Positions 13,601 through 25,600 of a stretch of 64,000 nt of DNA are shown here, in pieces. The notes under the pieces are model-generated. The model was not told where the DNA came from. It was given only the letters and a program-made list of their open reading frames with translations, and made no database searches. Position 1 is the stretch's first letter. The number at the start of each line of letters is the position of its first letter. This stretch comes from Caenorhabditis elegans (lineage: Eukaryota; Nematoda; Chromadorea; Rhabditida; Rhabditidae): positions 2,356,001 to 2,420,000 of the forward strand of contig NC_003282.8 in the NCBI RefSeq assembly GCF_000002985.6. The letters run 5' to 3'. A program made the translations under genes and the position numbers.

Positions 13601-16600
13601 CGACACTTTCTGGACTTCTTCGTACAAAAGTTTTTGAGGCAATCGATGACAGTGAGTATTCCTATTATTGAAAAACTACTGTGTTTGCACGACAAGTAGT
13701 GCATTCTTTGTCAGACTTAAAACACATCTTGAAGGAATTTCGATTGACAAGTTCACGCTACGCCGTCTTGCAGTGCAATTGAATGATGAGCACGTCCATA
13801 TTGAAGGATTTCAAGCAAGCGATGGCTGGCTGAAGAAGTGGAAAAAGACAAACGGTCTCGTTTCTCGCCACGTAACTACTTTCATCACTCGTGCCAATTA
13901 CGTCAATAAAGAGCTCACAGAACAAGCTGCCAAAAAGTTCGTGGAGGAAGTTAAAGCAGAATTGGCAACTTTGGATCCTGATGTCGTTTATAACTGTGAC
14001 CAAAGTGGGTTCACGAAAGAACAATATTGCAAACGGTAAATTCTAAACCGAGTTTTTCAAAGACCATTAAAATTTTTAGGACGCTCGCACCAAAAGGTGT
14101 TAAACGTGTTGAAAGACTGGTACAGTCCAAAGATGCCCTCACGCACTCTTACACAATCCTTCCCATGTTAAGCGCTTCCGGAAAGTTAGCCCCAATGTTG
14201 TACGTGGTTCTGCAGGTATGTTTGACAATATGCACAACATTGCCACACAGTCTTGTGACTATCGTTTTACATTATGCAACTTTATTAAATTGTAGGAGAA
14301 AGGTGGAAAATTTCCCAAAAAAGGGCACTTCTCACCAGACAATCTGATCATCCGAGCTAATACGTCCCACATTATGAATAAACAACTAATGGTCGACTGG
14401 GTTGAATCCGCTGTTTGTGATCCTTCGATGCCAACCGAGGTTGTCCTGCTTCTAGACGCTTGGCCTGCTTGGAAAAACGAAGGGGATGTTCAAGCTGCAG
14501 CATTATCCGGAAATACAGTACATGTGAGATCTATTCCACCAGGAGCTACATCATTTATTCAACCTTGCGATCTTTACTTTTTCTGTCCGTTGAAGAATTT
14601 TGTCAAAAAGGTGAACGCGTACATCATCTACTCCGGTATCACCTTCAAGACGTCAGAGCGTGACAACCTGCTTCGCGTGATATCTGCAGTGTACCGTGTC
14701 TTTCGTGCACCAATTTTCCAATCATGCTGGAAGTACGGCTGGATCCAAGGAGGATACATAGATGACCAACATGTCAAAGTGGAAACTCCATCCAAATTTT
14801 GTTTCAAAGTTTCTGGATACTGTTCGCAAAAGAAAACGAGAGATACGATGTGTCAAGATACGGCTTTTCTTCTTTGCCCATACTGTAAGAAGGTTTTATG
14901 CTTTAACCACTGGGTTGGATGCGGCTTCCCAGCTCATAAGTGTAAGTGTTAAAAGCCATTGTTGAGTATATTATATGTTGCTTTTGTTTTTTTTTTTAAT
15001 ATTGGCATCGTTCGTTTGTTTTTTACATAAACTTTAAACATCTGTTTTATTGTGCTTTTAACTATAACACATATTGAAAAAAAAAATCGGAAAAATTTGG
15101 AGAATTGACGCATTTGATTCATAGGGATAATATCTGCACATTTTCCCACTTGAAAAAGTTTATAGATGTGTTCTAATTGGAAATGGATTGACTTTAAAAA
15201 TTAAAAAAAAAAGTTTATGTTGACGGGGAACCGAACCACGAATACCACACCTCGAAACTCACGCCACTACCACTCGGCCACCAAGCCATGTTTGCTAACG
15301 CTAATTGAGAGTGGTGAGTTCACTGGTGTTTCTGCAGCGTGGTAGTCATTGAAATATCACTTGATATGAGGAATTTCAGCACCAAAATTCAAGACGTCAC
15401 AACTTGGCCAAACCTGCTCTGAAGCAGCTAAATTTTTTGAAGGGATCATCTGTAACTATCCTCTATCGAATGTATATAGTGGCGTAACGAAGTCCGATAA
15501 CGAGTTCAGAACCTTCCCTTGTAAAACCGCCAATTTGTTGCAGAGTGCACCTATACGACACGAGTACAAGTGCAAAAGGATACGCATGTGTGAATCCATC
15601 AATTGAAGAGGGTGAATATGTGAAATATGAATATGAATTGGCAACACGACATGATATTATTATGTATTGGCATCATTTGAGAGCTATTGTCCAATCTACA
15701 CCACTTACATATCGTATCGATGATATTGGTGATCGAAAGTTTACCCAGAGACATCGACAATATACTATTGGAGTTTTTGATCGGGTTTGTTGTTGTTGGC
15801 AGAAATTTTTTGGTTTTGGAAAACTAAGAAAAATTTAAAAAACCCGGAAAAATGGAAAAAATTGCAAATTTCACCGAAAAAATCAGCGGAAAACACTGAA
15901 AAATAGTAGAAATTAGCAAAAAAAATCCGCTGAAACGTCTGAAAATGCGTTTTTTAAATTTTTATCTTCAAAAAATTTTACGCAATTTTGAGTTAGAACT
16001 TCGAAAATTCAGTCCCTGGGGTAGAAAATGACGGAGAATTCAAATTTCCCATTGAAAATCCCTGTGAAAATTTGCAGAAACTCGTCGAAGTCGACTACAT
16101 ATTCGAACTCCCCGTAATTTTCCGCCCTTGGCACTAAATTTTCATCGCACCATCTCAATTTTCAAGAATTTAGGGTTACGGTAGCCCCAAAAGTACGCAA
16201 ACACCGACTACCGTAACCCAAAAACACCGGATTCTACGCAATTTTGAGCTAGAATTCTGAAAATTAATGTCTTGGGGTAGAAAATGACAGGGAATTCGAA
16301 TTTGTTAATAAAATTTTGCAAAAATTATTATAATTCTCAAATCCTAAAAAATTGCAAATTTCACACGGTTTCCTAGTTGATGTTAACATATTTTAACATG
16401 AAATTCGAATTCCTCGCCCCAAATTTCACATTAGAACGTCTTTTTACCGCGTCTCTAGCGGACATTTTCAAATTTTAAGGGTTACGGTAGCCCCAAAAGT
16501 ACGCAAACACCGACTACAGTAACCCAGAAACACCGAATTTTGCGCAATTTTGAGCTAGAACTCTACAAATTTCGATTTTAAGGGTGAAAAACATCAGAGA

Positions 16601-19600
16601 ATTCAAATTTCCCATTGAAAATTTCTAAAAAATTTGCAGAAACTCGTCGAAGTCGACTACATTACCGGAATCGAAGAGCTCTACCCGAAAGTTGCGGCGG
16701 ACGGAGTCGCCGGATTCGATGCTGGGCTCTTTGTGCATTTGAAACGTCATTGGGACCTAATTACAGTACCACATGGAACAGTTTCATGGTTTATACAGAG
16801 ATTCAGGAAATGTTCGACCGATTGCAAGCGAATTGTTGAGCAAAGGTGAGGAAATTGGTGGAAAATCGAGAAATTTTCGACTTTTTTGAGTGGAAAACTG
16901 GGGAAAATCTCGTGTTTTTTAGGTTTAAAATCGGAAAAACCTGCATTTTCCGAGATTTTTGCTGGAAAAAATCGTGAAATTTCAGAATTTCTACTGAAAA
17001 ATAGGGTTTTTTAAGCACTTTTTCATTGAAAAATTCTGAAATTTTCCACATTTTTCCACTTTCTGGCTGAAAAAAAATAATTTTCTGAGAAAAAACTCGT
17101 AATTTTCAGAGTAAAATCTGTGCACAAAGACTGGAACAACTTCTCGCGGCTCTCGCTCGCCGACTCTGATATTGTTAGAACCTCATCAAATCCGCTCAAA
17201 GTCGAATATCCGCCGATCAAGAAGTTTGGCGGCACCAATGCGCCGAAATCCAATCGAAATACGCAAAAGGTAGTGCGAAATTCGAATTTTCCCGTCATTT
17301 TTCACCCCCGGCGCGGCGGCGAAATTTTCAGCGTTTCAGCTCTCAATTTTGAACATTTCGGGTTACGGTAGCCCTAAAAGTACGCAAACACCGACTACCG
17401 TAACCCCGAAACACTGGATTTTACGCGATTTTGAGATAGAGGCCTGGAAATTCAGGGTTTTGTGTGGAAAATCGCGTAGAATTCGAATCTGGCAATGAAA
17501 TTTGATGGAAAAAGCGTTGAGGTGCTGAAACTTTTGAAAATGCCGAAACTCTGTAGCTCCTGGAAGCTTTTCAGGCAAATTCGATAGAAAATTTGAATTT
17601 CCCGTCATTTTCCACTTATTACCTCAAATTTTCAGAGTTCTAGCTCAATTTTTAAATAGTTTGGGTTACTGTAGCCCCAAAAATACGCAAACACCGGCTA
17701 CCGTAACCCAATACACTGGATTTCACGCAATTTTGAGCTAAAGCTCTGAAATTTAAGGGTTAGGCGTGAAAAATCGAGTAGAATTCGAATTTCTGATAAT
17801 AAAAATTTGCTGAAAATTATAGAAATTCTGGAACTTTCCAATTTTTGCTAATTTTCAGATGTTCTAACTTTTGTTCGGGTAAATTTTAGTATCATATACG
17901 AATTCCTCGTAATTTTCCGCCCTTGGCACTAAATTTTCATTGCTGTAGCTCAATTTTTAGATATTTTGGGTTACTGTAGCCCCAGAAGTACGCAAACACC
18001 GACTACCGTAACCCAATACACTGGATTTTACGCGATTTTGAGATAGAGGCCTGGAAATTCAGGGTTTTGTGTGGAAAATCGCGTAGAATTCGAATTTGTT
18101 AATAAAAATTTGCTGAAAATTATGGAATTTCCAAAAAAAATTTTGAACGTTTAAATCAATTTTTGGTTACTTTCAGACTGCTCGTCAAATCCCAAAAAAG
18201 CGAAAATTGGATAGTGTGGATATTGTCAGCTCGTCGGCCCGTGTCAGTGTCCGCTGCCGTTTTACACCCAAGGAACGCGACCAACTAATCATGATTCGGG
18301 CCGTCGGCTTCTTCTTGAATCCGGTCTATCGTTTCTGGTTGGATCCAACAGTTCTTCGTGATTTGATGCATGAATTCGTACCGGAAAGCCGAAATAAGAC
18401 GGTCCAAAGCCTGATGGCTTGTGGAGTTCGTGAGCTTGTTCGGGCCAATCGTCTGGCCTATTTGCAGCGGGTTGTCCGGAATTTGTCCACTTTTCCGGTG
18501 AATTCGAGTTTTCTGTGTGAAAAAATTAATAAATTTGAACTTAGCTCACCGAGAGCTTTCATTTAAGTATAATCATGGCAAGGTTTCGTTGATTTTGAAA
18601 ATTTTTGGGTCCCGCCACGAGATTACTGTAGTTTCGCGGCGAGACCCGAAAAATTTCAAAATTAACGTAACCTAGTCATGATTATACTTAATTGAAAGCT
18701 CTCGATAAGCTGAATTCAAATTTCTTCGAAAAATGTAGCAAAAATCGGATTCTGGCCGCCCACTTTGGGTCCCGCCACGAAAGTCCGCAATTTTTGAAAT
18801 TTTCCGGAATATAGTGAGCTTTCTTTTAAGTATAATCATGAAAAGGGTCTGTGAATTTTGGGTCCCGCCACGAAATTCCAGGGGGGTACTGTAGGGTTTC
18901 GTCGCAGGACCCAAATTTTTTCAAATATTTTCAAACCATTGTCTTAACCACATGCAAACTGACGCCAAAAATAAGATTCGACAAAAGTTATAAAAGTTTG
19001 AAAAAATTGATGTATTCGCTACGAGACCCAAAATTTCCCGAAATTTTTCTATTTTCAAAAAATTAAAATTAAATTCGACTTCAGCTCGTCGAGAGCTTTC
19101 ATTTAAGTATAATCATGACTAGATTCTGTTAACTTTGAGAAAATTTGGGGGTCTCGCCTCGAAAACTGCAAAACTACAGTAATCTTCGTGGCGGGACCCA
19201 CCAACTTTTTTCAAATTTCTCAGAACCTAGTCATGATTATACTTAATTGAAAGCTCTCGACGAGCTGAATTCAAATATTACATCAAAATTGTGTGTAGAA
19301 TTTTGTGGTAAAAGCCGAATTTCCAAATTTTTGGGTCCCACCGCGAAACACTACAGTAACCCGGTGGGATTTTTTTTCCAATTTTTTTTTCAAAACTTAA
19401 CTATTACTATGCTTTTTTGAATTATAAAGCTTATCTTGCCAGAAAAAAAGTTTTCGAACAAATGTCGCTTCGGGACCCAACATTTTCAGACATTTTTCTA
19501 AATTTTGGCTAAATTTAAAGAAATTCGAATTCAGCTCGCCGAGAGCTTTCATTTAAGTATAATCATGACTAGGTTACGTTAATTTTGAAATTTTTCGGGT

Positions 19601-22600
19601 CTCGCCGCGAAACTACAGTAATCTCGTGGCGGGACCCAAAAAACTTTAAAATTAACGGAATCTAGTCATGATTATACTTAAATAAAAGCTCTCAACAAGC
19701 TGAATTCAAATATTACATCAAAATTGTGTGTAGAATTTTGTGGTAAAAGCCGAATTTTCCAGTTTTTTTGCATTTTTTTCGAGAAAAAAAAACTCAAATT
19801 TTGCACTAACTTTCATTTTTCAGAGTGTCTTGGTCCATCAAATGAATGCTGGACAACCCGAGAAGATTTTGGATCAAATTCCGCCTGCCGTGCTCCAATC
19901 TGTGCTCCAAAGCCTTCGAACTGACGGACTTGTGTCCCGAAGTCGAACTCTTGAAGTTGTCACCGAGTTGGCTAATAAGAAAGACGCTACGTTGTCTTTT
20001 TAGTAAGTTTTCGAGTCGAAATTCTGGAAAAAAATCTGAAAAAAATGAGAAAAATTGAAGTTTCCTTGTGTGAAAACGTGCAGCCGACAACTGACGGGAC
20101 TGGGAAAATTGAAATTTTTAATGAACATTCGAAAAAAAAAACTAAATTTGAGAATTTTTGAGTTAAAAAATTCCAAATTGCAGAGAAAAAAAAAAAAATT
20201 TTTAGAAAAAATCCAAAAAATAAATCATTTTTCTAGAAAAAAAAAAGCAAAAAGTTCCCATTTTGCGATAAAAATCGAAAAAATCCCGATTTTTTTACAA
20301 TTTTCTAGAAAAAATCCACATTTTTCAGAAAAAAAAACAAAAAAATCCACATTTTTCAGAAAAAAACGCAAAAATTTTAATTTTTCCTAGAAAAAAACAA
20401 AATTTTCAATAAAAAATCGTTTAAAAAAAAACAAAAAATTTTTTTTTTTTAATCGTAATTATTTCCAATTTTTTGGTTTTCTCCTCAAAAAAAGTTGTTT
20501 TTTTTCCCATTTTTCTCGAAATATTGACACAAAATTAGCTTTTTCTTCGAATTTTTAATAAAAATTTTCACTTTCGCGACCCGTTAGTTGTCGGCTGCAC
20601 GTTTTCTGAAAAATTGAGAAATAAAATTAGAAAAGTTGCAAAATTAAACAAAAAAAAAACCGCAAAAAACTGAAATTTTCTAGGAAAAAAAACCAAAAGA
20701 AATCCACAAATTTTTCGATAAAAATTGAAAAAATCCAAATTTTCCTGAAAAAAATCCCAAAAATCGAAATGTTCCAATAAAAAATCGCGAGAAACTCTAT
20801 GTTCTCCAGAAAAAAAATTAAAAAATCCAAATTTTCCAGGAAAAAAACCTGAAAATCCAAATTTTTCGATAAAAAATTGAAAAAATCCGTTTTTTGGGGA
20901 AAAAATCCCAAAAAACTATAATTTTCGATTAAAAAAATGGAAAAAAAATAAGAAGAAATTCAAGTTTAAAAAAAACATCAAAATTTTACATAAAAATACA
21001 AAAATAAATCATTTTTCGGAAAAAAATTGAAAAAAAAAAACTATAATTTTCCTTTAAAAAAGAACCCCCAAAAATTCAAATTTTTGTACAAAAAATACCA
21101 AAAAATCCACATTTTTCAATAAAAATTAGAAAAAAAAACAATTTTTGCTGAAAAAAAACCCAAAAATCCAATTTTTCTACAAAAAAAATCCCAAAAAACT
21201 ATAATTTTCTTGAAAAGTTGAAAATTTTAGAAAAAAAAATCCCAAAAAATTGAAACTTTCTGGGAAAAAAACAAAAGAAATCCAAATTTTTCGATTAAAA
21301 AATTGAAAAAATCCCGATTTTTCAGGAAAAAATCCCAAAAAACTATAATTTTCCTTTAAAAAATCCAAAAAAAAAACCGATTTTTCAGGAAAAAACCCAA
21401 AAATCCAATTTTTCTACAAAAAATACAAAAAAAATTACGATTTTCCTGAAAAAAATCCCAAAAAACTATAATTGTCCTGAAAAGTTGAAAATTTTAGAAA
21501 AAAAATCCCAAAAAATTGAAACTTTCTGGGAAAAAAACAAAAGAAATCCAAATTTTTCGATAAAAAAAATTGAAAAAATCCCGATTTTCCAGGAAAAAAT
21601 CGGGAAAAAATTCAATTTTTCTACAAGAAAAATACCAAAAAAATATAATTTTCCTTTAAAAAATCCAAAAAAAAAAACCGATTTTTCAGGAAAAAATCCC
21701 AAAAACTATAATTTTCCTGAAAAAAATTCCGATTTTCCAGGAAAAAATTCAATTTTTCTACAAAAAATCCCAAAAAACTATAATTTTCCTCAAAAAAAAT
21801 CCCAAAAAATCCAATTTTTCTACAAAAAAAATACCAAAAAACTATAATTTTCCTTTAAAAAATCCAAAAAAAAAACCGATTTTTCAGGAAAAAATCCCAA
21901 AAAACTATAATTGTCCTGAAAAGTTGAAAATTTTAGAAAAAAAATCCCAAAAAATTGAAACGTTCTGGGAAAAAAACAAAAGAAATTGAAAAAATCCCGA
22001 TTTTCCAGGAAAAAATCGGGAAAAAATTCAATTTTTCTAGTTAAAAACCCAAAAAACTATAATTTTCCTTTAAAAAAACCCCCCAAAAATGCAAATTTTT
22101 GTACAAAAAATACCAAAAAATAAATCATTTTTCGGGAAAAAATTGAAAAAAAAAACTATAATTTTCCTGAAAAAAAATCCAAAAAAACCGATTTTTCAGG
22201 CAAAAATCGGGAAAAAATTCAATTTTTCTAGTAAAAAACCAAAAAAAAAACCCAATTTTTTTTTGCAGTTTCCGTCACTTCTTCTACCACCGTTTCCACA
22301 GTAATCTCATCGAAGGCGTAGGTCGCCTACTCGACAAAATTAATGATACTGCTACAGCCCAACAACAACTACAAACTACAACAAACGAACTCGACGGCGA
22401 TGGCCCAGAAATTGTAATCGCCGCGGCAAAAGCGTTCCATCCGACTGAAAAATTCGATTTGGAAATGAGTGTGGACGATGATGAAATTCTGAAAGTATTT
22501 GATATACAAGAACAAGAGCAAATTGTGATGAAAAAAATCCGACATTTGGAGAATTCTGACTTACATTTCGAGCGAATTCATGTGAATTTGGCGAAAAAAG

Positions 22601-25600
22601 AGCGATTTTTTGACGACGTTCAGAGCGACGAAAAACTCGCCGAAATTTGCGATTTTTTGAGCCAAAATTGCCGGGAAATCTCGAATTCTCCTCGAGCAAC
22701 ACTTGACGAATGGATTCAGACTGGTGGAAAATTCGAAATACAACGTCGCCGAGAGATTCGGGCGGTTTGCCACGTCATCAAGGCCACCCGTCAGGTGGGA
22801 ATTACACTTGGCGAGCTGTGTGGAAAAGTGAAAATTGCCAAAGAGCAAATTGCCGAAATTTTGGCCGATTTGAGCGGAGCGGCTCAGATTTTGGCGGCCG
22901 GAGTTGACGAGAAGCGATGGGTTATGCCGGAGTACGAGGCTTGTTGGATGGTCCGAATTGGAGACAAGAAATGGTGTCCGAGACCTTGGATTGCGCCGGA
23001 AGGTCTCTTTTTTTTTTAAGGGATTTTTTTTTGGCGAAAAATTTGGATGATTTGGCTCACCGCGCGAGCTTTGATTTAAATCAAAATCTGCCAAGAAGGA
23101 TGGGTTTGATTTAAGTATAATCTTGACCAGGTTCTGAGAAATTTGAAAAATATTGAAATTCCCGGGTCCCACCACGAAAACTAAAGGGTTACTGTAGTTT
23201 TCGCGGTGAGACCCGGAAATTTCTTTATTTTTCCTAAATCTCTCTGAACCCGCCGGTCATAATTATACTTAAATGAAAGCTCACGGCGAGCTGAATTCGA
23301 ATACTAAGTGTATGGTTGAGCTACAGTAACCTGACGCTGAATTTCGCGGCGAGACCCGAAAATCACCAAACTACTCTCAAAAACCGAATCAGAATCGATC
23401 AAAATATGCCAAGATTATACTTAAAGGAGGACGACTAACGGTTCGGACGATTTTGAACGTATAGACCAAAAATAAGCTCAAATGAACGAATTTCGTAATG
23501 AAACTGCTCAAAAAATTTTCAAAAATTTTTTATGGCGGTTCAAAATTTGGAAAAAATTACACTGATTTTGGCTAAAATCATGAATTTTTCTCATTTTTTC
23601 GTGTCACATCTGTCCGAAGTTGGATTTTTTGGAATTATCGTCCTTTATTACATATATTGGTAGTTTATCTCATTTAATTTCGTCGATTAAGGTACATTTA
23701 AAGCCGATAAATAACCAATTTCGATGATTTTATCGGCTTTAAATGTACCTTAATGGACGAAATTAAATGAGATAAACTACCAATATATGCAATAAAGGAT
23801 GATAATTCCAAAAAATCCAACTTCGGACAGATGTGGCGCGGAAAAATGGAAAAAAATCGTGATTTTAGCCAAAATCAGTGTAATTTTTTTCAAAATATTG
23901 AACCGCCATAAAAAAATTTTGAAAATTTTTTGAGCAGTTTCATTACGAAATTCGTTCATTTGAGCCCATTTTGATTCTACACGTTCAAAATCGCCCCCGA
24001 ACCGTTAGTCCACCTTTAAGTATAATCTTGGCATATTTTGATCGATTCTGACGGTTTTTGAGAGTTTTTGGAAGTTTAGGGTCTCGCCGCGAAATTCAGC
24101 TTAAGGTTACTGTAGCTCAATCATACACTAAATATTTGAGTTCGCCTCGTCGAGAGCTTTGATTTGAGTATAATCATGACCAGGTTCTGCGAGATTTAGA
24201 AAAATTAAAATTTCCGGGTCTCACCGCGAAAACTACAGTAACCCTTTCGAAAAAAACTTAATTTTTGCGGGTCTTTCTTGTATAAATTGTATTTTTCTTC
24301 TTTCCTTAAAGCTTTGAGCAAGAAATAATTTGGAACAAATTAAGTCCTGCCGCGAATGCTTCAGGGTTACTGTAGTTTTTCGTGGTGAGACCCGGAAATT
24401 TCTTTATTTTTCAAAAATTTCAGAACCCGGTCATGATTGTACTTAAATGAAAGCCCTTGATGAGCTGAATTTGAAAATGTTCATTAAAATTTTTAAATGC
24501 TAAGCCCCGCCCACTTCTTGGTGGGTCCCGTCACGAATTTTTGGAAATTATAGTAAAACGCCGAATTTCATACTGATTTTGATGAATTTTAACAATAAAT
24601 TAGCAGTATTTTAAGATTCTGAAATTAATTTTTTACTGAATTTGGCGAAAAATTGCAAATTTTTACGGGCATCTACAGTAACCTGGTGGTTTTCGTGGCG
24701 GGACCCGGAAATTTCTGAATTTACGCAAACCTGGTCATGATTGTACTTAAATGAAAGCTCCTAGCGAACTGAAATCGAATATCTATTTCAAATTCGTGTC
24801 CCGCAACGAAAACCTACAGTAACCTGGGGGGGGGTTTTCGTGGCGGGACCCTAATAAATTCAAATTCTACGGAACCTAGTCATGTTTATACTTAAATCAA
24901 AGCTCCTGGCGAGCTGAATTTGAATTTTTCGTCGGTTTTACCACGAAAAATCCTCCATTCAAATAATTTTTCTTATTACAGGTTGCATCTCCCTGCCGGT
25001 AGTTCGTTGGATGGCTGAAAGTGCTCTGGTTTTAATTGTTTCAAAGCTTGGAATTCAACTGAAAGACGTCATCACAACATACGAATTCGCTGTTCAACCG
25101 ATTGCTATTCGAGAAATTGTACGGAAGGAAAAAAGTGCCAAAAAATCCCCAAAAATTTGCTCTGAAAACTTGCAAAATCGGAAAAAAAATGGAATTTTTG
25201 TGCTAAAATTCACCCTCAAAGTTTGAATTTTCACATAGCAAGCTCCTGAACCTGTAATAATGTTTTTTTTTATTAGGAGTTAAAAAAGCTTTAAAAAAAT
25301 CGAATTTCTGCTGAAAAATGTCAAAAAACTTGATTTTTCCGTTCAAAGACCAGTAAAATATATTTTTAACAGTGAAAAACTTGAAAATAAAATTCAAAAA
25401 TTTTGAAAATGTCTAAAAATCTTAATTTCCCCCCCGATTTTTCCAAATTTTCAGAAATTTCATCCAAAATTCATTTTTCATAAAAATTTTTGAATTTTTC
25501 AAAAAAAAACTTCAAAAATTCAGATTTTACCATTTTTGGCCACAAAATGCAGAAAAAAGAAAAGTTTTCAGTACAAAAAAAATTGAAAAAATTGAAAAAT

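Larger units (their letters stand above)
12330..15521 (+). mobile_element. Full-length Tc5-type DNA transposon
   Basis: The 3192-bp element begins CAAGGGAAGGTTCTGAACTC and ends in its exact reverse complement, with TAA on both sides (12327-12329 and 15522-15524). This fits the TNA target duplication known for Tc4/Tc5 elements. Inverted repeats of about 435 bp (12330-12764 and 15087-15521) surround an open six-exon transposase gene. The element is in the TFIIIC intron 8961-15543, only 22 bp before the next exon. I remember Tc5 as about 3.2 kb with long inverted repeats and similar termini. Near-identity of the repeats and the open transposase suggest a young copy. Confidence 0.85.

Noticed and set aside
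13715..13734. TTGTCAG acceptor at 13714 for transposase exon 4
   Set aside because: It looks stronger than the chosen site but puts the downstream transposase out of frame with exon 3; the weaker site at 13734 restores a full open frame.
20055..22304. Lysine/asparagine-rich open frames in the 20-22 kb intron
   Set aside because: Degenerate A-rich repeat units; phases do not join to flanking TFIIIC exons, which already connect to each other (20002 to 22269).
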